DNA from: Pyrobaculum ferrireducens
Lineage (GTDB): Archaea > Thermoproteota > Thermoprotei > Thermoproteales > Thermoproteaceae
Length of the DNA stretch: 64,000 nt
Assembly: GCF_000234805.1 (NCBI RefSeq)
Contig: NC_016645.1
Span: 1-64,000, forward strand
Reading direction: 5' to 3'
The translations under genes were made by a program, and so were the position numbers. Shown piece after piece: positions 43,804 through 53,859 of the stretch. Under the pieces are notes generated by a model. It did not search any database and was not told where the DNA came from. It saw only the letters and a program-made list of their open reading frames with translations. The stretch's first letter is position 1; each line of letters opens with the position of its first letter.

Positions 43804-44469
43804 ATGAAAATCCAGGTAGCTCTCGACTTGGTGGATCTTAGAAAGGCGGTGGAGCTGACAAGGGAGCTCTGCGAGGCGGGGCTGGAGGTGGTGGAGGCGG
43901 GGACCCCCCTCATTAAGATGTTCGGGATGCCCGCGGTAAGCGCCTTGAAGACCGCGTGCCCCAGAGCCGAGGTTGTGGCCGACTTGAAAACCGCCGACGT
44001 GGGGAGCCTCGAGGCGAGGATGGCTAGGGAGTTCGGCGCGGACTGGGGCACCGTCCTCGGCGCCACCAATATAGAGACTATAGAGGAGTTTGTGAGGGAG
44101 GGCAGAGCCGTCGGCCTTAAGTCGGCGGTGGATCTAATCGGCGTCGGCGACCCGCTGAGCCGGGCGCGGGAGATCCTGCAGAAGGCGCGCCCCGACCTCT
44201 TCGTGGTGCACCTCGGCATAGACGTGCAGAGGAGGACAGGGCTCAGATTTGAAAATCTCCTCGAAGTGGCGTGGAGGCTGAGAGACGAAGGCGTCGGCGT
44301 GGCCATCGCCGGCGGCATCACCGAGCGGGAAGTGGAGCTAGTAGCTAGAAGCGGGAAGCTAATTGACGTTATAATAGTGGGGAGGGCTATCGTCGGCGAC
44401 CCGTCGCCTAGAGCGAAATTTGTAATGATTAATAAAATTTTAAAACACACCAACGCCGTGGCTTTGTGA
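43804..44469 (+). CDS. 3-hexulose-6-phosphate synthase-like protein
   Basis: This 221-residue TIM barrel of the OMP decarboxylase superfamily shows QVALDLVDLRKA, EAGTPLIKMFGMPAVSALK, VVADLKTADVG (D-x-K-x-x-D), SAVDLIGV and the C-terminal IAGGITE with VGRAIVGDP. These match HPS. In archaea lacking the oxidative pentose pathway, HPS running in reverse supplies ribulose-5-phosphate. A separate PHI domain was not seen. It opens a four-gene plus-strand cluster and its stop overlaps adkA. Confidence 0.85.
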   Translation: MKIQVALDLVDLRKAVELTRELCEAGLEVVEAGTPLIKMFGMPAVSALKTACPRAEVVADLKTADVGSLEARMAREFGADWGTVLGATNIETIEEFVREGRAVGLKSAVDLIGVGDPLSRAREILQKARPDLFVVHLGIDVQRRTGLRFENLLEVAWRLRDEGVGVAIAGGITEREVELVARSGKLIDVIIVGRAIVGDPSPRAKFVMINKILKHTNAVAL

Positions 44470-45059
44470 AAATAGTAGTTGTCGCTCTGCCGGGGAGCGG
44501 CAAGACTACAATAATGAATTTCATTAGACAACGACTACCAGACGTCAAGATCGTGAATTATGGAGATGTCATGTTTGAAATAGCCAAGCAGAGGTTCGGC
44601 ATACAGCACAGAGACGAGATGAGGAAGAAGATTCCAGTAGAGGAATACCGGAAGATACAGGAGGAGGCCGCCGAGTACATAGCGTCTCTCCCCGGCGACG
44701 TGTTGATAGACACCCACGCTTCTATTAAAATCGGAGGGGGGTACTACCCCGGTCTGCCCGACAGGATAATCTCAAAGCTGAAGCCCGACGTAATTCTTCT
44801 GATTGAGTACGATCCAAAGGTCATTCTGGAGAGGAGGAGGAAAGATCCGGGGAGGTTTAGAGACGTGGAAAGCGAGGAGGAGATAGAAATGCAACAACAA
44901 GCCAATAGGCTATTTGCATTCGCCGCCGCGAACGCCGGCGAGAGTACGGTACATGTACTGAGTTTCAGAGGCCGCCCCGAGAGCAGACCTTTTGAACATG
45001 CAGAAGCCGCGGCTGACTACATCGCCAACCTTATTTTGAGATCTAGGCAGAAGTCTTAA
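44466..45059 (+). CDS. adkA: Archaeal adenylate kinase
   Basis: Interconverts ATP, AMP and ADP. This 197-residue protein is of the archaeal-type AdkA family. It shows Walker A ALPGSGKTT near residue 7, VNYGDVMFEIAK, DTHASIKIGGGYYPGLP, and the lid-like ERRRKDPGRFRDVESEEE segment. Length fits. The GTG overlaps the HPS stop (GTGA). Confidence 0.95.
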   Translation: MKIVVVALPGSGKTTIMNFIRQRLPDVKIVNYGDVMFEIAKQRFGIQHRDEMRKKIPVEEYRKIQEEAAEYIASLPGDVLIDTHASIKIGGGYYPGLPDRIISKLKPDVILLIEYDPKVILERRRKDPGRFRDVESEEEIEMQQQANRLFAFAAANAGESTVHVLSFRGRPESRPFEHAEAAADYIANLILRSRQKS

Positions 45060-45081
45060 ATATCCTCTTGTTGTGGAGGGC

Positions 45082-46651
<1,570 letters not shown>

Positions 46652-46680
46652 AAAAATTATAAACTCGGGAGCAACGAGAC

Positions 46681-46735
46681 GTGGTGATGCAGAGGTTTCC
46701 GGAGCGATAGATGAGCGGAGCCGTGGAGCTGACTA
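46681..46735 (+). ncRNA. C/D box sRNA candidate after egsA
   Basis: Plus strand: C GTGATGC (46684-46690), D'-like CGGA (46700-46703), 4-nt spacer, C' TAGATGA (46708-46714), 14-nt guide, D CTGA (46729-46732). AAAAATTATAAAC (46652-46663) lies 25 nt before box C and matches no gene start. Box C is one base off and guide lengths (9 and 14) are off the usual 12, so moderate support. Targets unknown. Confidence 0.45.
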
Positions 46736-47029
46736 GTAGAAATCCGCCACGTCTGCGTCAAGCAGATTAATAATAGGCGCGTCGAGAGGTATAAAGACTG
46801 CGTACTCCTCTGGTAGCCTCGGCGACGCCACGACACCCCTATCCCCATAAAAAACCGCCCCTATCAACTTTCTACTATGTGGGAAGTACAGCCACCCAGA
46901 CGCCCACAGCTTACTATCTATTTTTATATACATACCCTCAATATCTACTATTTTTATCTTTCTTGTAAAATTTTTATCAAATAATTTCTTAATATAGGTC
47001 TTTGCTAAATTACACAACATTACTTTCAT
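46733..47029 (-). CDS. AT-rich hypothetical protein
   Basis: From the ATG at 47029 this is a 98-residue protein: a basic N-terminal part, VDIEGMYIKIDSKLWASGWL, then YFPHSRKLIGAVFYGDRGVV, and an acidic C-terminus. Base composition is clearly more AT-rich than the neighbours, with Lys/Ile-rich codons, so recent transfer is possible. The frame extends to 47131. No family was recognised. The stop codon abuts the sRNA candidate on the other strand. Confidence 0.5.
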   Translation of the reverse strand: MKVMLCNLAKTYIKKLFDKNFTRKIKIVDIEGMYIKIDSKLWASGWLYFPHSRKLIGAVFYGDRGVVASPRLPEEYAVFIPLDAPIINLLDADVADFY

Positions 47030-47172
47030 AATAGTTTTTCTATATTTTATTTTTATCATACATTTACTACTATTGAATCTGCTTCTATAGATTTTTATAT
47101 TTACCTTGGTATTGGTGAATCCGCTTACCACGGCTCTGCGAAATATTTAATTATATATCTGTTACAGTTTCC

Positions 47173-48477
47173 GTGACAGAGAAGTGGTATCAGCTCTCCG
47201 TAGAGGTACATAAAAAATACGGCGGCAAAATATCGATCATTCCAAAAGTCCCCATTAGCTCAATGGAGGAATTTGCCATATACTACACCCCAGGAATCGC
47301 AGAAGTCTCTAGACAAATACACAAAAACCCAGAGCTAGCCTTTGAGCTAACCTCAAGGTGGAATATCATCGGAGTCATTACAGACGGCACGAGGGTGCTG
47401 GGCCTCGGAAATATTGGGCCAGAAGCCGCCTATCCGGTGATGGAGGGCAAAGCCCTGATTTTTAAATATCTCGGCGGCGTCGACGCCATACCCATCCCCA
47501 TAAGAGTGAAGACGCCGGAGGAGTTCATCTCAGTCGCAAAGGCCCTCGAGCCAGCGCTGGGCGGGGTCAACCTCGAAGATATCGAGTCGCCGAAATGTTT
47601 CTACCTTCTTGACAAGTTGAGAAAGGAACTGCAGATACCCGTGTGGCACGACGACCAGCAAGGCACGGCCACGGCCACCCTTGCCGGTTTAATAAACGCC
47701 CTGAAGCTCGTGGGGAAGAAGATCAGCGACGTCACCATAGCGCTTGTGGGAGCCGGGGCCTCTAATATCTACACAGCCCGCATATTAATCAAATACGGGG
47801 CAAAGCCGGGCAACCTCATACTAGTAGATAGCAAAGGCATTCTACACCCAGAACGCGACGACATCGACAAGATGATGATTGAAAACCCGTGGAAGTACAA
47901 ATACGCCATTGAGACAAACGCAGAGAGGCGCCGCGGCGGCATACCCGAGGCCATGAAAGGCGCAGACGTCATAATCGCGGCGTCGAGACCAGGCCCCGGC
48001 GTGATAAAGAAGGAGTGGGTAGCCTCAATGAACAAAGACGCCATCGTATTCGCCCTGGCCAACCCCGTCCCCGAGATATGGCCGTGGGAGGCAAAAGAAG
48101 CCGGCGCTAAAATCGTGGCGACAGGCCGCAGCGATTTCCCCAACCAAGTTAACAACTCACTAATATTCCCAGCGGTGTTCAGAGGCGCACTCGACGTGAG
48201 AGCCACTACTATAACCGACGAGATGCTCATTGCGGCCGCGGAGGAGGTGGCCAAATTCGCAGAGGAAAAAGGCATACACGAGGAGTACATAATACCCAAA
48301 ATGACTGAGTGGGAGGTCTATGTCAGAGAAGCCGCCGCAGTCGCCGCAACCGCCTCGGCGCAGAAGGTAGCCAGGATACCACGGTCCTACAACGAGGAGC
48401 TAGAAGTAGCGAGGACAGTCATCGGGAAGAGCATAAAGACCCTCGAAATTTTAATGAGGGAAAAAATTATCGAGTAG
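47173..48477 (+). CDS. Malic enzyme (malate dehydrogenase, decarboxylating)
   Basis: Converts malate to pyruvate and CO2 with NAD(P). This 434-residue protein is of the short prokaryotic malic enzyme type: [13 protein letters not shown], the substrate motif with [38 protein letters not shown], and [12 protein letters not shown] (the metal-binding Asp-Asp), then [16 protein letters not shown] for the nucleotide. The transferase-like domain of fused bacterial forms is absent. The GTG is about 24 nt from TATTTAATTATA (47141-47152). It is convergent with citrate synthase, with only 4 nt between the two stops. Confidence 0.95.
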   Translation: MTEKWYQLSVEVHKKYGGKISIIPKVPISSMEEFAIYYTPGIAEVSRQIHKNPELAFELTSRWNIIGVITDGTRVLGLGNIGPEAAYPVMEGKALIFKYLGGVDAIPIPIRVKTPEEFISVAKALEPALGGVNLEDIESPKCFYLLDKLRKELQIPVWHDDQQGTATATLAGLINALKLVGKKISDVTIALVGAGASNIYTARILIKYGAKPGNLILVDSKGILHPERDDIDKMMIENPWKYKYAIETNAERRRGGIPEAMKGADVIIAASRPGPGVIKKEWVASMNKDAIVFALANPVPEIWPWEAKEAGAKIVATGRSDFPNQVNNSLIFPAVFRGALDVRATTITDEMLIAAAEEVAKFAEEKGIHEEYIIPKMTEWEVYVREAAAVAATASAQKVARIPRSYNEELEVARTVIGKSIKTLEILMREKIIE

Positions 48478-48481
48478 TTTT

Positions 48482-49711
48482 TCACCTCTGTTCAATCGGT
48501 ACGTACTGCAAATCGTGGGGACCAACGTAGCAAGCCCTGGGTCTGAATATTCTGTTGTTCTCCCAGTACTCCAGTATATGCGCAACCCACCCAACTACTC
48601 TCGACACGGCGAATATAGGCGTGAAGTACTCGTAGGGCACCCCCATGTAGTAAAAAGCTATGCCAGACCAGAAATCTACGTTGGGGTAGAGCCTCCTCTG
48701 CTGGAAGTAGGGGTGGTTCAAGACCTCGTGCTCAATAGCGCTGGCAATCGCGTATAGATTCTTAGGATCGCCGAACTTAGCGACGTAGTTTTTTGAAAAC
48801 TCCCTAAAAATCTTCGCCCTCGGGTCATAGGCCTTATACACCCTGTGCCCAACTCCCATCAACTTAGGGCCGCCGGGCTTAGTCGCGGCCTCCACTACGT
48901 CCCTCGCCTTCGATGGGTCGCCTATCTCTAGGTAGCTCCTAACCGCCATTTCGTTAGCACCTCCGTGGAGCGGACCCTTCAACGCCGCCACGGCGGCGGC
49001 CACAGCGGAGTAGAGATCGCTGAGGGTAGAGGCAACGACGTGCGCCGTGAAGGTGCTGGCGGGGACCTCGTGGTCGGCGTGAAGCATCAGGTAGAGGTCA
49101 ATCCCTCTGACGGCGAGTGGATCGGGCTCTTTTCCAAACATCATGTAGAGGAAGTTGGCTGAGTGCGACAGGTCCTCCCTGGGCTTTACAATATCGAGGT
49201 TGCGGGAGAGTCTGTAGTGGTAGGCCACTATGGTGGGCATCTTCGCCACGAGCTTCTCAGCAATTTTATACGCGAGCTCCTTTTCCTCTGCCTTGTACCG
49301 GCCTAACCTCAGCGCCTCGGCGAGCTTGTGATTATCCTCGTCGTAGGCTCCTTCTGCGGCGACGGCCGCCTCAAGTGCAAACATGGGGTGGGCCTTTGCG
49401 AGGTTTCTAATTACTTCGATGGTCTCTGGACGTAGATCTCTGTTCTTCCGCAACCTGCTCACATAGTCCTCGAAGTCTTTTTTAGTAGGTAGCTTCCCGT
49501 ACAGTATGAGGTACGACACTTCTTCGTACGTTGAGTGCTGGGCTAGATCCTCTATTCTGTAACCTCTGTACCAGAGGATGCCCTTGTCGCCGTCAATGTC
49601 GCTTATTGATGTGTTTTTTATCAGTACGTCTTCTAGGCCGTGGATGATTGGGCCGCATGGAGACTGTAAAATTTTGCCTCCTGTTCTTATTTGAACAGCT
49701 TGTTCACTCAT
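48482..49711 (-). CDS. gltA: Citrate synthase (possibly also 2-methylcitrate synthase)
   Basis: Condenses acetyl-CoA with oxaloacetate at the head of the TCA cycle. This 409-residue protein has ILWYRGYRIEDLA, HADHEVPASTFTAHV with the catalytic His, GPLHGGANE, and MGVGHRVYKAYDPRAK; the final Asp region and the short type-II-like length fit archaeal enzymes. Some archaeal enzymes also accept propionyl-CoA, and prpB/prpD lie 9 kb away, so dual use is possible. The ATG is followed by an N-terminal extension of about 20 residues. Confidence 0.95.
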   Translation of the reverse strand: MSEQAVQIRTGGKILQSPCGPIIHGLEDVLIKNTSISDIDGDKGILWYRGYRIEDLAQHSTYEEVSYLILYGKLPTKKDFEDYVSRLRKNRDLRPETIEVIRNLAKAHPMFALEAAVAAEGAYDEDNHKLAEALRLGRYKAEEKELAYKIAEKLVAKMPTIVAYHYRLSRNLDIVKPREDLSHSANFLYMMFGKEPDPLAVRGIDLYLMLHADHEVPASTFTAHVVASTLSDLYSAVAAAVAALKGPLHGGANEMAVRSYLEIGDPSKARDVVEAATKPGGPKLMGVGHRVYKAYDPRAKIFREFSKNYVAKFGDPKNLYAIASAIEHEVLNHPYFQQRRLYPNVDFWSGIAFYYMGVPYEYFTPIFAVSRVVGWVAHILEYWENNRIFRPRACYVGPHDLQYVPIEQR

Positions 49712-49842
49712 AAGTATTTTAGCTATACTTCTAAATTTATATTGTGTTTGATTAATCGTGTAAGAATATTTTCACTTAAGTCGAATCTAGGTGCTGATCT
49801 GCTCGGACTGACCTCCTCCCGTCCTGAGGGGCGGGGGCTCCT

Positions 49843-51057
49843 CTAGGGCGGGTCATAGGCGCCCTCGTCCCCTGCCGGGATTATGGCGCCCGGCGGGGTC
49901 ATGGGGCCGGCCCGGGCCAGCACGGCGGGCCACCTGGCTTTAACAGTACGCTCCGCCCTCAGCACAATAGCAGACCACTCCTCCAGCTGTCTTTTGTCCA
50001 CTGTGGATAGTGCATGTCTGACCACCTCGGCGTATTTCGGCTCCAGCTCCTCCGCGGCTTTCTTCAGAATGTTTAACACGGCCGCAACGTCTCTGTGGAC
50101 CCAGTGGCCGTGGGGGCAGAGCCCCATCTTGGGGCCGAGGGGGAACGACAGAGGCTCTCTGTGTACTGGGCAGGTCTTGGAGTACCTGCTGGCTGACACA
50201 AATACAAACCTCAAACCGCGCTCCGCGGCTCTGTCCCGTACTTTTCCTACTACGGCTTTGATAGGCATCTGCTTAATGCGGTGCCTAAGCCCGGCGCTTT
50301 TCGCCCTCTCCACCATCTCCTCCTGAGGCCTTCTGCCCAAGTCCTCAGCGACGAGGATCACCGGCTCTCTCGTAAGCTCATGAGCTATCTTGTTAACTCT
50401 ATCCCGCTTCCTCTTCCCCTCCCTAAGCCTCTTCACCCTCTTTCGAAACTCCCTAGTGTGGACGCCGGAGAGCTTCCTCCCGCTCACCTCCACGGAGAGC
50501 CCCTCGGCCCACTTGCGTCTAATCGCGGCGTAGCGCTTGGCCAGCCTGCCGAAATCTGTCTTGAACACCTTAATCGAGGTGGAGGGCTGCACCCACTTGC
50601 GGTTCCACTGGGCAACTCTGTCGGCTGAGGCCTTAAGATCGACTCTAGCTACCACCACTGTGTTATCGTTCACGTCGAAGGCCGCAACGGCGGCGGGCTC
50701 TTTTTCCGCCTCTGGCTCCACCTCGTATGTAAACATGGCGTATACCCTGTTCTTCACCCGCCTCAGCCTAATCGTAGACGCCCTCTTGGCCCTCCCACCC
50801 CTGACAAGCCACTCGAAGAGCCAGAACCGCTTGTGCGGCCACAGCTCCGCGGCGTGCCTCCCAGACATGAGCCTTATGGATAGAGCGGTCGCCGAGTCAA
50901 AGCGCCACGTCCTCTCGTCTACGTAAGGCGCTACGCGCCTCACCTCAGGAGGCCTCCCGCCCGCCTCGGCCCAAGAGTTGTAGGCCTCGACCGCTTCCTT
51001 GACGGCTTGCTGGGCGTATGCAAACGGTAGCCCGGTCTGTTTCACGACCTCCTTCAC
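49843..51057 (-). CDS. tnpB: TnpB RNA-guided nuclease-like protein, main part
   Basis: Most of a TnpB (404 residues). RuvC residues are present: Asp in AAFDVNDNTVVV, Glu in ILVAEDLG, and Asp in HRDVAAVLNILK. The zinc-finger-like part is CPVHREPL and LCPHGHWVHRD, with His replacing some Cys. Intact catalytic residues suggest DNA cleavage ability if translated. The start is a GTG overlapping the stop of a short upstream frame that encodes the missing N-terminus, so the gene is split by a frameshift or translated by coupling. The C-terminal tail of about 60 residues is variable. Confidence 0.85.
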   Translation of the reverse strand: MKEVVKQTGLPFAYAQQAVKEAVEAYNSWAEAGGRPPEVRRVAPYVDERTWRFDSATALSIRLMSGRHAAELWPHKRFWLFEWLVRGGRAKRASTIRLRRVKNRVYAMFTYEVEPEAEKEPAAVAAFDVNDNTVVVARVDLKASADRVAQWNRKWVQPSTSIKVFKTDFGRLAKRYAAIRRKWAEGLSVEVSGRKLSGVHTREFRKRVKRLREGKRKRDRVNKIAHELTREPVILVAEDLGRRPQEEMVERAKSAGLRHRIKQMPIKAVVGKVRDRAAERGLRFVFVSASRYSKTCPVHREPLSFPLGPKMGLCPHGHWVHRDVAAVLNILKKAAEELEPKYAEVVRHALSTVDKRQLEEWSAIVLRAERTVKARWPAVLARAGPMTPPGAIIPAGDEGAYDPP

Positions 51058-51224
51058 CTCATGCCATACACGGAAGTAGCTGGCTCTCCTCCCCCATACT
51101 TCTCCACGAGGTACTCCACCGCCATCCGCTTCACCTTTCTGTATCCCTTCTCCAGCTCTAGGAAGTCGAGGAATTGGTTGCCGTCCAGCAGAAGCGGAAC
51201 AGCGACAGAGCGTCTAGCCACCAT
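51054..51224 (-). pseudogene. N-terminal TnpB fragment (56 codons) in a different frame
   Basis: ATG frame coding MVARRSVAVPLLLDGN, FLDFLELEKGYRKVKRMAVE and YLVEKYGGGEPATSVYGMR before TGA, a typical TnpB N-terminus. It ends 4 nt into the GTG of the main frame. Joining them would need a one-base shift near 51055-51062. Coupled re-initiation is the other possibility. Confidence 0.6.
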
Positions 51225-51288
51225 GTCCAAATTGAAGCCTCGTTTAAAGCCTTACCCCGCCCTAAAGGGCGAGGCTTGTGGTCGTCTA

Positions 51289-51342
51289 GAATCAGATAGG
51301 ATGCCGCCTGTCACCTATCCTGCGGGTTCTAATCATCACAGG
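51289..51342 (-). ncRNA. C/D box sRNA, strong candidate
   Basis: Minus strand: C GTGATGA (51339-51333), guide TTAGAACCCGCA (51332-51321) with a degenerate D', C' GTGACAG (51314-51308), 12-nt guide GCGGCATCCTAT (51307-51296) and D CTGA (51295-51292). TTTTAAA (51359-51365) lies 23 nt before box C, overlapping the end of the HTH gene. It sits between that gene and the IS element. The D' guide could pair with a tRNA T-arm-like sequence, but the target base is not resolved. Confidence 0.7.
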
Positions 51343-51360
51343 TTTGGTGTAGATCCTATT

Positions 51361-51924
51361 TTAAAGTCTTAGCGCGTCGTGGCACATCAACTCTATTGGC
51401 GTGAGGGCGTCTGCGAAGGTGTCGCCGCAGGTGATGACCACCGAGGTGTCTTGTGCTATGTGGTGTTCTAGTTTTTTTGCGAGGTTGGCGTGGTATTTTT
51501 CTAGTGGCTCTCCGATGGGGGGGAGGTATGTCTTGCCGCCTTTTTTCTCAATTATCAAGGCGCCGCATGCGCCTAGCCTCACCAGCGAGTCGCGTATCTT
51601 GATGACGTCTCCCAAGGCGCCTCTTACTACGTGTGCCACGCACCTCCGGCCGCAGAGTAGGTCTTTGGCTTCCTCTACGGCGAATATGCCGCCTATTCCG
51701 CAGATGTCGAGTGCGTCTTTTAGAAATGTCTGACCTGCCTCGGTTATCTTGACTCCCCCCTTCATTATCAAGACGTGGCCGAACTCCCGGCCGCCTTCGA
51801 GTAGTGTTCTGACGATTCCCTCGCCGATTTTGAGCTCCTCCGCCAGATTCTTCCGGCCTCGTGGGGTGTTCGACGTGCTGAGTAACGCGAGTAGCTGTAG
51901 ATACGCCACCTCGCGGTTCTTCAC
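51361..51924 (-). CDS. Archaeal HTH protein (DUF4443-like)
   Basis: This 187-residue protein has an N-terminal winged-helix region (about 5-65) with STSNTPRGRKNLAEELKIG and IVRTLLEGGREFGHVL, then a domain with EEAKDLLCGRRCVAHVVRGA and SLVRLGACGALIIEKKGGK. It resembles the crenarchaeal family DUF4443, possibly regulatory. The GTG is about 23 nt from CTTAAAAAT (51943-51951), one of two adjacent TATA boxes in the gap to the RuvB-like gene. Confidence 0.7.
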   Translation of the reverse strand: MKNREVAYLQLLALLSTSNTPRGRKNLAEELKIGEGIVRTLLEGGREFGHVLIMKGGVKITEAGQTFLKDALDICGIGGIFAVEEAKDLLCGRRCVAHVVRGALGDVIKIRDSLVRLGACGALIIEKKGGKTYLPPIGEPLEKYHANLAKKLEHHIAQDTSVVITCGDTFADALTPIELMCHDALRL

Positions 51925-51979
51925 ATGTCTTAGTTTCCCGCGCCTTAAAAATTTTTAAAAGGGATACATGGAGGGTGTC

Positions 51980-53335
51980 ATGTCGTCGGTTAAGATTGAG
52001 GAAGTTAGGACACAGTTCGAGCGCTTCGCCGCTCACAGCCACATTAAGGGCCTCGGCGTCAGGGAGGGGAAGGTGGAGTTCGTCGGCGACGGGTTTGTGG
52101 GGCAGACAGAGGCGCGGGAGGCGGCTTACATAGTGGTGAAGATGATTAAGGAGGGGAAATTCGCTGGGAAAGGCGTGTTGATCGTAGGGCCGCCGGGCAC
52201 CGGCAAGACGGCGCTGGCCCTGGGTATCGCGAGGGAGCTGGGTTCCGAGACTCCGTTTGTGGCGCTTTCCGGCGGGGAGATATATTCCCTGGAGGTTAAG
52301 AAGTCGGAGTTTTTGATGAGGGCGCTTAGGAGGGCGATTGGGATAAAGGTGAGGGAGTGGAGGAAGGTGTACGAGGGGGAGGTGAGGTCGCTGGAGTTTA
52401 GATACGGCCGCCACCCCTACAACCCGTATATACAGAGGGTGCTCGGCGCCACTATTAAGCTGAGGACTAGGGACGAGGAGAAGACGTTGAGGATCCCGGC
52501 TGAGATTGCGCAGCAGCTGATTGAGCTGGGGGTGGAGGAGGGCGACGTCATTATGATTGACGAGGAGACAGGCGCCGTGTCTGTGGTGGGGAGGGGGGAG
52601 GGCGGGGAGCAGTACGACATAGCTGTGAGGAAGAGGGCGGAGTTGCCCAAGGGCCCCGTCTACAAGGAGAAGGAGATTGTGAGGTTCTTCACGCTTCACG
52701 ACGTCGATATGTCTCTGGCGAGGCAGAGAGGTCTAATCTCCGCCATGATTTTCGGATTTGCCGAAGAGGTTAAGGAAATCCCAGACGAGGTTAGGAGGCA
52801 GAGTGATGAAATTGTGAAGAAGACTGTGGAGGAGGGCAAGGCGGAGCTTGTGCCGGGGGTTTTGTTTATAGACGACGCCCATCTCCTGGACATCGAGAGC
52901 TTCTCGTTCCTCATGAGGGCTATGGAGACTGAGTTCGCCCCGATTATCATCATGGCCACTAATAGGGGGATAGCTAAGATTAGGGGGACCGACGTGGAGT
53001 CGCCCCACGGGATACCGCAGGACATGTTGGATAGGCTGGTTATCATCCGCACAAGGCCCTACACGGCCGACGAGGTGAGGGAAATCATAACGATTAAGGC
53101 TCGTGAGCAGAACGTGCCGCTTGGGAGAGACGCCCTCGAGCTCTTGACCGCAATAGGCGCGGAGCACTCCTTGAGATATGCGCTTCAGTTGCTCACGCCG
53201 GCTTATATAATAGCCAAGGAGCGGGGCAGATCCACGGTGACGAGAGAGGAGGTGGAGTACGTCAAGAGGCACTTCGTATCTGTGAAGGAGTCTGTGGAGT
53301 ACGTCAAGTCGCTGGAGGAGAAGTTTTTGAGATAG
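51980..53335 (+). CDS. RuvB-like (TIP49/RuvBL) AAA+ ATPase
   Basis: This 451-residue archaeal homologue of eukaryotic RuvBL1/2 has the N-terminal HSHIKGLGV, Walker [12 protein letters not shown] (70-80), an insertion of about 150 residues (OB-like domain II), and Walker B VLFIDDAHLLDIESFSFLMR followed by sensor MATNRG. The Walker B acid usually Glu is Asp here (DDAH). Likely acts in chromatin, transcription or RNP assembly; archaeal targets unknown. The ATG at 51980 was preferred to 51968 because TTTTTAAAA (51952-51960) lies about 24 nt away. Confidence 0.9.
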   Translation: MSSVKIEEVRTQFERFAAHSHIKGLGVREGKVEFVGDGFVGQTEAREAAYIVVKMIKEGKFAGKGVLIVGPPGTGKTALALGIARELGSETPFVALSGGEIYSLEVKKSEFLMRALRRAIGIKVREWRKVYEGEVRSLEFRYGRHPYNPYIQRVLGATIKLRTRDEEKTLRIPAEIAQQLIELGVEEGDVIMIDEETGAVSVVGRGEGGEQYDIAVRKRAELPKGPVYKEKEIVRFFTLHDVDMSLARQRGLISAMIFGFAEEVKEIPDEVRRQSDEIVKKTVEEGKAELVPGVLFIDDAHLLDIESFSFLMRAMETEFAPIIIMATNRGIAKIRGTDVESPHGIPQDMLDRLVIIRTRPYTADEVREIITIKAREQNVPLGRDALELLTAIGAEHSLRYALQLLTPAYIIAKERGRSTVTREEVEYVKRHFVSVKESVEYVKSLEEKFLR

Positions 53336-53346
53336 GGCTCGGCTCG

Positions 53347-53859
53347 CTAAGCCTCTTCTATTGTAAAGATCTTGGCTTTTAGACCTCCCTCGCCTCTCTT
53401 TTTCACCCTCTTCTCCACCACGTAGACGTTGTAGATGGCGTATAGTATCAACACTTGGCCTATGTCTAGGTATATCTGGGTGGTGTTTTTCACCGTTATG
53501 GTGTAGAAGAGTGGGTATATCGCCACGCCGTAGCCCGGCGGGGATGATGTAAATAGGAGGGTTAGGTAGTGGAACGCGGCGGTTGCGATGGAGAGCGTCG
53601 CCAGCGTCCACCTGGCGCGGTCGTTGGGCTTTGTGAAGAAGGTGGCCACCACGGCGGCGAAGAGGAGAAGTGTAAAGACCACCGTAACTCTCCACATATA
53701 CAGCCACAGAGGCGGCGCAGACACGGCCTTGACGCCGTCTGGGGTGAGGATTTTGTTAGGCGGGGGCCTGAAGGCGTCTGAGACAAATACCTCAACTGGC
53801 AGAAAGGCGGACGCCGCGGCGAGAGCCGCCACTATGGCTACCAAGAGCCAGAGCTTCAT
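53347..53859 (-). CDS. Four-helix membrane protein, unknown
   Basis: From the ATG at 53859 this is a 170-residue protein: a hydrophobic N-terminus (about 3-22), then three more hydrophobic segments around residues 50-70, 85-105 and 120-140, ending in a charged tail. It overlaps the M50 protease gene stop by 4 nt, so it is co-translated with it and possibly is a partner. No family was recognised. Confidence 0.65.
   Translation of the reverse strand: MKLWLLVAIVAALAAASAFLPVEVFVSDAFRPPPNKILTPDGVKAVSAPPLWLYMWRVTVVFTLLLFAAVVATFFTKPNDRARWTLATLSIATAAFHYLTLLFTSSPPGYGVAIYPLFYTITVKNTTQIYLDIGQVLILYAIYNVYVVEKRVKKRGEGGLKAKIFTIEEA

Larger units (their letters stand above)
49806..51279 (-). mobile_element. 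IS605-type element carrying only tnpB
   Basis: A tnpB gene is flanked by IS200/IS605-like subterminal hairpins. The right end has CCCGTCC (49818-49824) pairing with GGGCGGG (49829-49835) after the gene's stop. The left end has CGCCCT-AA-AGGGCG within 51249-51275, and GCCT/AGGC at its edges. No tnpA is present, so it depends on a helper for transposition. The ends are approximate to within about 20 nt. The tnpB 3' part and right end would correspond to the guide (omega) RNA. Confidence 0.7.
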
